Part shown: piece by piece, positions 15,393 to 22,951 of the stretch | Layout of the letters: each line of letters opens with the position of its first letter | How positions within the stretch are numbered: the first letter of the stretch is position 1 | Source: Ruminococcaceae bacterium OttesenSCG-928-A16 | GTDB taxonomy: Bacteria; Bacillota; Clostridia; Oscillospirales; Ruminococcaceae | DNA length: 36,261 nt | Direction: 5' to 3' | Assembly (NCBI GenBank): GCA_030267215.1 | Contig: JAJDJP010000017.1 | Coordinates: 1 to 36,261 of the forward strand | The notes under the pieces: generated by a model | Database searches by the model: none | Seen by the model: the letters and a program-made list of their open reading frames with translations, nothing else | Told to the model about the DNA's origin: nothing | Translations under genes and position numbers: made by a program

Positions 15393-18300
15393 TTAGTGTA
15401 CAAGGGTGGCGTCTACCTCGGCCACATTTAGCCGCAGTAGCTTGGATACCCCGTCTTCCTGCATGGTAACGCCATACAAAATATCGGCTTCTTCCATGGT
15501 GCCACGGCGATGGGTAATAATAATAAACTGGGTGCGCCCACTAATGCGCCGCAGGTATTGGGCATAGCGCACCACGTTTACGTCGTCTAGCGCCGCCTCA
15601 ATTTCGTCTAACACACAAAAGGGGGCGGGGTTTACGGCCAAAATGGCAAAATAGATGCAAATGGCAACCAGCGCTTGCTCGCCGCCCGAAAGCGCCGAAA
15701 GATCCTTGATGATTTTACCGGGTGGAGCCACCTCAATCTCGATGCCAGATTCAAGCAAATCTTCGGGATTAGAAAGGCTAAGTTCCCCCTGCCCGCCGCC
15801 AAATAGCTCGCTAAATATGCGGCCAAAGTGGGTGTTTATTTCGGCAAAGCTTTGGGCAAACATGGTGGTCATCTCGGCCGAAAGTTCGGCAATCATCTTT
15901 TCCAGTTCGGCCTTGCTTGCCTCTACGTCGCCCACCTGCTTTTTCAAAAAGGTGTAGCGCTCGTTCACTTCCTCAAATTCCTCTATTGCGCCTACGTTTA
16001 CATTGCCAAGGCCCCGTATTTTGCCACGCAGCTCGCCTACTTCGCGGCGCAGCTCGGCAGCCGAAGTAAAGGGCACGCAAATGGCTTCGGCGGCCGAAAG
16101 GGTGAGCTCGTATTCCTCCCACAACTGGGCAATGGTGCTGTCGTAGCGGGTTTCTAGCGTGGCCTTTTGCTCGGTTAAGCGGGCAATTTCGCGGCCAAGG
16201 TCCTCACGCTCGGCGGTAATGGCACGCTCGCGGGTGGTTTGGCCGGTAATGCTGCCCTCTTTTTCAATGCGGCGGCCGGCCATTTCGCGAATACTCGCCT
16301 CAATTTCGGCAATTTGGGCTTTGCTTTGCTCGGCCTGTTGGGCCACCGCTTCTATTTGGCGGTTATTTTCTTCGTTTTGGTTTTGCAGCCGCTCGATATT
16401 TAGCAGCAGCGCAGCACGGCGGGCTTCTCCCTCGCCGGTGCGGCTGGTAAGGGTTTCAATGTTCTGCCTGTGCAGTTCGGCATCTCGCTGCAGGCCAAGG
16501 GCAGCCAGCCGTAGCTCCGATAGCTGGGAAGACAGTTCTTCTCGCCCGGTTAAAAAACTATCGTCATCGCCGGCAATGGCGGTAAGCTCGGTAGAAAGCA
16601 CCTCTATTTCGCGGCCTCGGCGGCGCTGTTCTTCGGCAGCCTTGGCACGCTGGGCGGCGGCCTGCGTTTTGCTTTGCGCAAGGGTTTCGCATTCTTGCAG
16701 CAGGTTTTGGTGGTTGCGCTGCGCTACTTCTAGCGCTTGGTTAATGCGGGCAAGCTCTGCTTCGCAGCGTATTTTGTCGCCACCGGCGGTAATGGCCTCG
16801 CTGCCTGTGGCGGTAAGCTCGGCCGTCAGTTTATCCACCTCGGCTTTTACAGCATCTGTCTGCTGTTCAGCCTCTTGCTTTTTCTGCTTATACTCGGCCA
16901 GTTTGGCTGTTAAATCGGCAATTTCTTGCTTGCGGCTAAATAAACCGGCCGAGCGTGAAACTGAGCCACCCGTAAACGAGCCACCGGCGTTAATCACCTG
17001 GCCATCGCGGGTAACAATGCGGTTGCGGTAGTTTAGCGCCCGCGCCACGCGCGAGGCTTCGTTGATATCCTCCACCACCACAATGCGGGTAAGCAAGCTA
17101 GAGATGATATTCTCGTACCGGGCATCGTACTGCACCAGCGTGCTGGCGCTCACGGCACCGGCAGGCAGGCTGGCGGCGTCCAGCCGCTGGGGTTTTACGG
17201 TGTCTAGCGGCAAAAAGGTAGCACGCCCGCCGTTTGTTTCTTTTAAAAAGGCCATGGCGGCTTTGGCAGCGGTTTCGCCATCTACCACAATGTTTTGCAG
17301 CGCAAAACCAAGGGCGGTTTCTATGGCAACCTCGTACCCTGGCAGCACCGAAAGAATAGAGGATACCGGGCCAATTACCCCCCGCAAACGCCCACCACGG
17401 GCCGCTTTTATTACATTTTTAACGCTGTTCTGGAAGCCATCCAAGCTGTTTTCCAGCTCTTTTAGCATGGCAATGCGCTGCTGGGCGGCCTCGGCCGCAC
17501 GCACAATTTCCCGCTCGGCGTCATCGGCTTGTTGCAGCGCCGTTTGGCGGGCTTGCAGTTTTAAGGTTAGCCCACCTTTTATATTGTCCAGCTTGGTCAG
17601 TTCCTCGTTGGTGGTTTGCAGCAATAATTCTGTGTCTTCCTTTTGCCCGGCCAGCACCACCAAATCTTGTTTGGTTTTTTCAGCATTGGCAATGGCCTCG
17701 CCCTCTCGCTGGGCGGCGGTGGCTTCGGCGGTTTCGGCCGCCGCTTCGCTTACCTTTAGCCCGGTAACTTCATCGGTTAAGGCGGCAAGGCGGGCCTGCA
17801 CCTGGCCACGGCGCTCGCCCATGGCAAGGCTTTGGGTTTGTATTTCGGCCAGGCGGTTTTCCAGCATGGCAATTTTTTCGCTGCTTTCGGCATAGGCGGT
17901 TTCGGCCTGCCGTATGGCTGCATTATGGCGCTCCATTTCAGCCTCTATTTCGCCGGCGGCTGTGCCACTTTGGGCAATTTCTTGCTGTAGCTCGGCAATG
18001 CTGGCATCGTTGTGTTCAATATCGTTGCGCAGTACCGCTACACGGGCATCGCGCCCGCCCACTTCTTCTTGCAGGGCCCTAATTTTGGCGTTGGCCCGGT
18101 CAATATCCACAATAATGTGTTCAATTTCGGTTCTAATATCCTGCGTTTCAGCATCAATCGCATCAATCTCTCGGCTTTTGGCGTCGTAATCGGCCTGCGC
18201 AATTTCTATTTTGCGCTGCTGCCCACGCAGGGTTTCGTGGGTAGTTTTCACGGTGTCTACCCACAGGGTAACCTCCATGGTTTTGCGCTGGGCCGAAAGC

Positions 18301-18953
18301 TCTAAAAACCGTTTGGCCTTAGCGCTTTCTTTTTCTAGCGGGCCTACACGGTCTTCCAGTTCGCCCAAAATATCACGCAAGCGCAGCAGGTTTTCTTCGG
18401 CCGAAGCCAGCCGCCGTTCGGCCTCGGTTTTGCGGTAACGGTAGCGGGCAATGCCGCTGGCTTCTTCAAAAATTTCGCGTCTCTCGGCACTTTTTGCGCC
18501 CACAATTTCGGCAATGCGCCCCTGCCCTATTACCGAGTACCCGTCTCGCCCAAGGCCGGTATCCAGCAGTAATTCGTATACATCTTTTAAGCGCACACTT
18601 TGCCCGTTTATCGAGTACTCGGATTCTCCGCTGCGGTAATATTTGCGGCCAATAATCACTTCATCGGCGTCTACCTGCAGGCGGCGGTCGGTGTTATCTA
18701 GCACCAGCTGCACCGACGAAAAGCCCATGGCACCCCGTTTTTGGGTGCCACCAAATATTACGTTTTCCATTTTGCCGCCGCCACGCAGCTGTTTTACGCT
18801 GGTTTCGCCCAGCACCCAGCGTATGGCATCGGATATATTGCTTTTACCACTGCCATTGGGGCCTACCACCGCGGTAATTCCTTTTTCAAACACAACACGG
18901 GTGCGGTCCGGGAACGACTTAAACCCTTGTATATCCAGTGCTTTTAAATACAT
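15393..18953 (-). CDS. smc: chromosome segregation protein SMC
   Basis: SMC ATPase of the bacterial condensin complex (with ScpA/ScpB), which compacts and segregates the chromosome. The 1186-residue protein has the full layout: N-terminal ATPase half with GPNGSGKSN (31-39), QGRIAEIV and the arginine-rich start of the coiled coil, first coiled coil (~170-495), hinge (~500-660, with GVIGPVSSIL and the glycine-rich NAGGSFTGGS), second coiled coil, then the signature LSGGEQALVA (from 1088) and Walker B FCVLDEIEAALDD (1112-1124). The ATG at 18953 follows GGGAGG at 11 nt, slightly long spacing. A heptamer repeat lies directly upstream of that box. rnc precedes and ftsY follows, the classic Bacillota order. 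Confidence 0.98.
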   Translation of the reverse strand: MYLKALDIQGFKSFPDRTRVVFEKGITAVVGPNGSGKSNISDAIRWVLGETSVKQLRGGGKMENVIFGGTQKRGAMGFSSVQLVLDNTDRRLQVDADEVIIGRKYYRSGESEYSINGQSVRLKDVYELLLDTGLGRDGYSVIGQGRIAEIVGAKSAERREIFEEASGIARYRYRKTEAERRLASAEENLLRLRDILGELEDRVGPLEKESAKAKRFLELSAQRKTMEVTLWVDTVKTTHETLRGQQRKIEIAQADYDAKSREIDAIDAETQDIRTEIEHIIVDIDRANAKIRALQEEVGGRDARVAVLRNDIEHNDASIAELQQEIAQSGTAAGEIEAEMERHNAAIRQAETAYAESSEKIAMLENRLAEIQTQSLAMGERRGQVQARLAALTDEVTGLKVSEAAAETAEATAAQREGEAIANAEKTKQDLVVLAGQKEDTELLLQTTNEELTKLDNIKGGLTLKLQARQTALQQADDAEREIVRAAEAAQQRIAMLKELENSLDGFQNSVKNVIKAARGGRLRGVIGPVSSILSVLPGYEVAIETALGFALQNIVVDGETAAKAAMAFLKETNGGRATFLPLDTVKPQRLDAASLPAGAVSASTLVQYDARYENIISSLLTRIVVVEDINEASRVARALNYRNRIVTRDGQVINAGGSFTGGSVSRSAGLFSRKQEIADLTAKLAEYKQKKQEAEQQTDAVKAEVDKLTAELTATGSEAITAGGDKIRCEAELARINQALEVAQRNHQNLLQECETLAQSKTQAAAQRAKAAEEQRRRGREIEVLSTELTAIAGDDDSFLTGREELSSQLSELRLAALGLQRDAELHRQNIETLTSRTGEGEARRAALLLNIERLQNQNEENNRQIEAVAQQAEQSKAQIAEIEASIREMAGRRIEKEGSITGQTTRERAITAEREDLGREIARLTEQKATLETRYDSTIAQLWEEYELTLSAAEAICVPFTSAAELRREVGELRGKIRGLGNVNVGAIEEFEEVNERYTFLKKQVGDVEASKAELEKMIAELSAEMTTMFAQSFAEINTHFGRIFSELFGGGQGELSLSNPEDLLESGIEIEVAPPGKIIKDLSALSGGEQALVAICIYFAILAVNPAPFCVLDEIEAALDDVNVVRYAQYLRRISGRTQFIIITHRRGTMEEADILYGVTMQEDGVSKLLRLNVAEVDATLVH

Positions 18954-18975
18954 TCAGCCGTAGGCCTCCCTTATA

Positions 18976-19044
18976 TAGTCTCTAGTCGCTAGTCTCTGGT
19001 GGTTGGTATTCGTTAAGGGTAAATACCATCCCCTTGCGCTTCGG
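18976..19044. repeat. dispersed heptamer repeat next to the smc ribosome-binding site
   Basis: TAGTCTC, TAGTCGC, TAGTCTC, then degenerate heptamers, CGTTAAGGG and an AAATACCATCCCCTTGCGC block. The same order (heptamers, GTTAAGG, AT-CCCC-TGCGCTTCG) recurs at 32698-32747. The left end lies 10 bp from the GGGAGG box of smc. Confidence 0.8.
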
Positions 19045-19107
19045 CTCTTATGAAAATTCCACCGAAACCAATTTTGCTAAAAACCTCTTGTTATTCTAAG
19101 CCGAGTG

Positions 19108-19129
19108 AATCATCTTTATAAAGATGATT
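19108..19129. repeat. perfect 10-bp inverted repeat in the rnc-smc spacer
   Basis: AATCATCTTT-AT-AAAGATGATT. The 2-nt centre makes it more likely a protein-binding palindrome or cruciform than an RNA terminator; there is no T-run. The rest of the 295-bp rnc-smc spacer holds the heptamer repeat and AT-rich sequence with no gene. Confidence 0.55.
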
Positions 19130-19248
19130 TGGGCAACAAACGCCCCGGAACAACAATAGCATGGTTTAAATATGCTTTTTGCAAAATTAATTTCTGCATG
19201 GCTTCTCCATTTACTGGAACTTTCAGAAAAACCCAAGCAAAATTTGCT

Positions 19249-19920
19249 TTAGTCGTCTTTTTCTAGCCCCATTAACACAAGGGCCTGTTTGGCGGCGTGC
19301 TGCTCGGCCAGTTTTTTGGTGTGCCCCACACCTTTGCCAATGCAGTTAGAGTTTAGATGAACTTCTACCGTAAAGGTTTTGTTATGGTCGGGCCCGGCCT
19401 CGCTGGTAAGCACATAGCGCACCCGTTCTTCTGGGTTTTGCTGCACTACCTCTTGCAAGCGGGTTTTATAGTCGTCCTCTGCTTTGGCTCCAGCACACAC
19501 AAAGGGCAAAATAAAGCCACGGGCAGCTTCCAGCCCGCCATCCAGGTAAATGGCAGCAATCAGCGCCTCAAAAGCGTCGGACAAAATGCTGGCACGCCCG
19601 CGGCCGCCACTCATCTCTTCGCCCTTGCCCAGCCGCAAATATTGCCCCAGCTGTATATCGTTTGCAAAGCCGCACAGGGCAGCCTCGCACACAAGGCTGG
19701 CGCGTTTGCGGGTAAGCTCCCCTTCGGGCAGCTGCTGCCCCTGGTGAAACAAATAGTCGGCCACCACAATCGAAAGCACCGAGTCTCCCAAAAACTCCAG
19801 CCGTTCGTTGTTATCTATTTTGGTTTTGGCTTCGTTTGCAAAGCTGGTGTGGGTAAGCGCCACCTGCAACAGTGCAGGGTTTTTAAACTGGTATTGTATG
19901 GTGGTTTCTAGCTCGGTCAT
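19249..19920 (-). CDS. rnc: ribonuclease III
   Basis: Double-strand-specific endoribonuclease that matures rRNA and processes mRNA and sRNA duplexes. The 223-residue protein has the catalytic signature NERLEFLGDSVL (39-49, metal-binding Glu/Asp included), GELTRKRASLV, the second metal site in SDAFEALIAAIYLDGG, and a C-terminal dsRNA-binding domain (about 150-220) ending GVGHTKKLAEQHAAKQAL. Its ATG overlaps the plsX stop by 4 nt (ATGA), so the genes are coupled. Confidence 0.97.
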   Translation of the reverse strand: MTELETTIQYQFKNPALLQVALTHTSFANEAKTKIDNNERLEFLGDSVLSIVVADYLFHQGQQLPEGELTRKRASLVCEAALCGFANDIQLGQYLRLGKGEEMSGGRGRASILSDAFEALIAAIYLDGGLEAARGFILPFVCAGAKAEDDYKTRLQEVVQQNPEERVRYVLTSEAGPDHNKTFTVEVHLNSNCIGKGVGHTKKLAEQHAAKQALVLMGLEKDD

Positions 19921-20927
19921 TCTTCTGCCTCCACCGTTTTTTGCTGGGCAATCCAGCTTTCAATGCTGCCCGCAACGTCGTTTTCGGCACAAATTTTTGC
20001 CTGCCGTATGGCATTTTTAATGGCCTTGCTGTTAGAAGACCCATGTGCCTTAATTACCGTTTTTTTAATGCCCAGCAGCGGTGCTCCACCATATTCGGTG
20101 TAGTCCATCTTCTTTTTAAAATTGGTTAAACCAGCTTTTAGTGCCAGGGCAGCCAGTTTGGTTTTTAGGTTTTTCATCATCATTTCTTTTATCATACCGC
20201 TAAACATTTTGGCCACGCCTTCGGTAAGCTTTAAAATAATGTTGCCGGTAAACCCATCGCACACCACAACATCGGCCACACCCGTGGGGATCTCCCTTGC
20301 TTCGATGTTGCCGGCAAAGTTTAGGCCGCTGTTTTGCAGCAAGGGGTATGCTTGTAGCTGCAAATCGGTGCCTTTGGTTTCTTCGGTGCCGTTGTTGGCA
20401 AGCCCAACGGTGGGGTTTTTAACCCCCATCACCTTTTCTTGGTAGGCGCTGCCCATGGCCGCAAACTGCACCAGCATTTCGGGGCGGCAATCTACATTGG
20501 CACCGGTATCTATTAGCAACCATGGTTTTTGCCCGCCGGGCATTACGGTGCCAATGGCGGCCCGCTTAATGCCCTTAATGCGTTTAACCAGCAGGGTTGC
20601 CCCCACCAAAAGCGCCCCGGTAGACCCCGCCGACACCAGCGCATCGCCCTCGCCATTGGCTAGCATTTTTAGCGCCACCGCCAGGCTCGATTCTGGCTTT
20701 TTGCGCACCACATCGGTAGCGTCGTCCTCCATCGAAACAACATCGGGCGCATGCACAATATAAAGCCCCTGCATGGAGATATTGTTTTCTTTTACGGCGG
20801 CTTCTATGGCGGGCTGCTGGCCCACCAGCACCACCTCTACGCCAAGCTCTTGCACGGCCTGGGCAGCGCCCTGCAGCGGTGCCAGCGGGGCATTGTCGCC
20901 CCCCATTGCGTCTATCAATATTTTCAT
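19917..20927 (-). CDS. plsX: phosphate acyltransferase PlsX
   Basis: Makes acyl-phosphate from acyl-ACP, the first step of the PlsX/PlsY route to lysophosphatidic acid at the membrane. The start ATG at 20927 (MKILIDAMGGDNAP) has GGAGGT 7 nt upstream; the 16 earlier in-frame codons are excluded. Family segments: DAMGGDNAP at the N-terminus, SAGSTGALL, GVKNPTVGLANNGTEETKG, VADVVVCDGFTGNIILK and EYGGAPLLGIKK. Length (336) is typical. The usual companion rpmF or fapR is not found upstream; instead there is a 710-bp non-coding region. Confidence 0.96.
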   Translation of the reverse strand: MKILIDAMGGDNAPLAPLQGAAQAVQELGVEVVLVGQQPAIEAAVKENNISMQGLYIVHAPDVVSMEDDATDVVRKKPESSLAVALKMLANGEGDALVSAGSTGALLVGATLLVKRIKGIKRAAIGTVMPGGQKPWLLIDTGANVDCRPEMLVQFAAMGSAYQEKVMGVKNPTVGLANNGTEETKGTDLQLQAYPLLQNSGLNFAGNIEAREIPTGVADVVVCDGFTGNIILKLTEGVAKMFSGMIKEMMMKNLKTKLAALALKAGLTNFKKKMDYTEYGGAPLLGIKKTVIKAHGSSNSKAIKNAIRQAKICAENDVAGSIESWIAQQKTVEAEE

Positions 20928-21637
20928 GCTGTTAACCTCCAAAAAGTAGTTAAATAGGGGTAAGGGCACAATCAAACACCCTCCTCTTGGGGCGCCCTAT
21001 TTACAAAAAAGGGCAAATAAAATGCTTTGCTTTTAGCATGTGTTTATTCTTGTCTTATCATAACGATGCCACCCAACAGTTGAAATTAAAAAATTAGAAT
21101 CAATTCCCTGTGTCAGTGTGCTATTCCCCAAGAAAAAATATTTGAGCTCTTGGCTGCATTTTAGAACAGCTTTGTTAAGAGCGCAAGCAAGGAATCAAGG
21201 TCAAGGGCGTTTTCTTAGTGGCCATTGAACGACCAATGGCAGAAGTCGCCGCCCGCTACGCTCTTCAGGTGGTCGAACCAGTTCGCCCTATTCACCTAGC
21301 GGTGAATACCCCTGAGCAATCCGCCCCCGGTGGCGGAAGTGGATGGTGTATTACAGCATGGCAATGCGCTCTACTTGTCTTCCATGGGAATTCACCCGCT
21401 AAATGTAAACGGCCACAAACTGCTTCCCGGCTCTTTCCTTTGGTGATAAAAATTACGCTGCGAAATTCCCTATTGGCTTATTTTGGCAAAACACATCTTT
21501 TCAACTGTTACTTAACCCTAGCGGAGAAAGACTATACGGCTAACGGCCATCTGCCATTTTTCACCATCTTATTATTTTACCACCTTTTGCCATACAATAG
21601 GGGTGTTTTTTGTGTTTTTTTACACAAAATTTGCCTG
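20928..21637. other. 710-bp non-coding region between trmFO and plsX
   Basis: The longest gene-free stretch in the window. Its middle holds the structured element at 21176-21400. Nearer plsX is a small inverted repeat (ATGCT/AGCAT, 21022-21039) followed on the minus strand by TTTTATTT, a possible weak terminator. Beside trmFO is an AT-only inverted repeat (TTTTGTGT-N6-ACACAAAA, 21608-21629). No open frame here is protein-like and no clear promoter for plsX was found. Confidence 0.6.
21176..21400. ncRNA. candidate structured RNA (or palindromic element), strand uncertain
   Basis: Several helices nest within about 200 bp. Outer stem: AGAGCGCA (21178-21185) with TGCGCTCT (21365-21372). Inside it, GGCGTTTTCT (21206-21215) pairs with AGAAGTCGCC (21241-21250; 9 of 10 including one U-G on the plus strand), stacked through a 5-nt bulge on GCCATTG/CAATGGC (21221-21240, loop AACGAC). 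Two more hairpins follow: TATTCACC-TAGC-GGTGAATA (21289-21308) and CCGCC/GGCGG (21321-21336). Competing partners exist: CGCTCTT (21259-21265) for the outer stem and ATTCACCCGCT (21390-21400) for the third hairpin. It does not match what I know of RNase P, SRP, tmRNA, 6S or T-box RNAs. No firm promoter or terminator was identified, so a palindromic repeat remains possible. Confidence 0.45.
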
Positions 21638-22951
21638 CTACACGCTCATCTCGGCCAGCCATTCATCGGTTGCGGCCAGCGCACGCTGGGCAAGGGCGGC
21701 ATAGCGCAGGCGTTTGTCTCGTATTTCTTCGCCCAGCGGGGGCAGCAAGCCCATGTTGGCCCCCATTGGCTGGAAATTGACATTTGGTGTGGTGATGTAC
21801 TGCATAAGCGCGCCACACATGCTAACCGATGGCGGTGGCATATACGGTTTGCCTTGCAGCCCACGCAGCAGCGCACGGGCTGCAAGCAGGCCACAGGCCG
21901 CACTTTCCATGTACCCCTCAAACCCGGTAATTTGCCCGGCAAAAAACAGGTTTGGCCTACCCTGCAAATGCAGGGCAGGGGTTAGCACCTGCGGGCTGTT
22001 AATAAAGGTGTTGCGATGCATTACGCCATAGCGGGCAAACTCTGCATTTTCTAACCCGGGCACCATGCTAAACACCCGTTTTTGCTCGCCAAATTTTAGG
22101 TTGGTTTGGAAGCCCACCATATTATATAAGGTTCCCTCTGCGTTTTCTTTGCGCAGCTGCACGTTGGCCCAGGGGCGGTGGCCGGTGCGGGGGTCCCGCA
22201 GGCCCACCGGGCGCAGCGGCCCATACCGCAGGGTATCGGGCCCACGCTTTGCCATCACTTCCACCGGCATGCAGCCCTCGTACACCGTAAGTTTGCCATC
22301 AAACTCGTGCAGTTCGGCAGTTTCGGCACCCAGCAACGCCTCATAAAACTCTTCGTAGCCAATTTTGTTAAACGGGCAATTCAAATAATCCGCCTCGCCC
22401 TTATCGTAACGGGTAGCCGCAAAAATTTTATCCATATCCAGCGATGCCGCCGTTACAATTGGCGCGGCGGCATCGTAAAAAGCAAGCTGCTGCCCGCCGG
22501 TTAAGCCAGCTATTTGGTCTGCCAGGGCGCCTTCGGTAAGGGGGCCGCTGGCAATTAGCACAGGGGCATCGCCAAAATGTAGCGTGGTCACTTCTCCCTC
22601 TACCAACGTAATGCCCGGTGTTTTTTGCACAAGGGCGGTTACCTTGCTGCTAAAGGCGTCTCGGTTTACGGCAAGCGCCCCGCCTGCCGGTACCTGGCAG
22701 CTATCTGCTATGGGTAAAAGGTGGCTGCCCATGTGGCGCATTTCTTGCTTTAGCAGCCCCCCAGCAGAGTCCACCCTCATGGCTTTGAAGGAGTTGGAGC
22801 AAACAAGCTCGGCCAATGCGGGGCTGGTGTGCGCGGGCGAAAATTTAGCGGGTTTTTGCTCGTACAAGTTTACCTGCACGCCGTGCCCCGCCAGCCAAAG
22901 CGCGGCCTCGCACCCGGCAAGGCCGCCGCCAATAACGTGTACTGTCATCAT
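21638..22951 (-). CDS. trmFO: tRNA:m5U54 methyltransferase, folate/FAD-dependent
   Basis: Methylates U54 in the tRNA T-loop using methylenetetrahydrofolate and FADH2; the Gram-positive alternative to SAM-dependent TrmA. The 437-residue protein begins with the FAD-binding dinucleotide fold VHVIGGGLAGCEAA and ends the fold with LYEQKP. The cysteines of the B. subtilis enzyme have counterparts in LVCSNSFK and YEGCMPVE. Other family blocks: LLKQEMRHMGS, PAGGALAVNRDAFS, and FAGQITGFEGYMESAACGL near the C-terminus. Its ATG directly abuts the topA stop codon, continuing dprA-topA-trmFO. Confidence 0.97.
   Translation of the reverse strand: MMTVHVIGGGLAGCEAALWLAGHGVQVNLYEQKPAKFSPAHTSPALAELVCSNSFKAMRVDSAGGLLKQEMRHMGSHLLPIADSCQVPAGGALAVNRDAFSSKVTALVQKTPGITLVEGEVTTLHFGDAPVLIASGPLTEGALADQIAGLTGGQQLAFYDAAAPIVTAASLDMDKIFAATRYDKGEADYLNCPFNKIGYEEFYEALLGAETAELHEFDGKLTVYEGCMPVEVMAKRGPDTLRYGPLRPVGLRDPRTGHRPWANVQLRKENAEGTLYNMVGFQTNLKFGEQKRVFSMVPGLENAEFARYGVMHRNTFINSPQVLTPALHLQGRPNLFFAGQITGFEGYMESAACGLLAARALLRGLQGKPYMPPPSVSMCGALMQYITTPNVNFQPMGANMGLLPPLGEEIRDKRLRYAALAQRALAATDEWLAEMSV

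Noticed and set aside
16159-17895. Long plus-strand Ser/Arg-rich open frames within smc
   Set aside because: Antisense shadows of the SMC coiled coil, which is rich in Glu, Ala and Leu codons; no start signals or family resemblance.
20928-21060. rpmF (L32) or fapR upstream of plsX
   Set aside because: I found no short basic frame with the L32 pattern and no FapR-like frame or clear FapR operator.
21265-21290. tRNA-like T-arm (GGTTCGACC on the minus strand)
   Set aside because: No acceptor, D or anticodon arms can be drawn around it.
21176-21400. RNase P, SRP, tmRNA or 6S RNA at this site
   Set aside because: The conserved cores (for example GAGGAAAGTCC for RNase P, GGTCAGGTCCGGAA-type loop for SRP) are absent and the multi-hairpin layout does not fit the single long 6S rod.
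21218-21985. 255-codon plus-strand open frame spanning the trmFO-plsX spacer and the 3' part of trmFO
   Set aside because: No recognisable domain, it overlaps well-conserved trmFO antisense, has no ribosome-binding site, and its first part coincides with the palindromic structured element.
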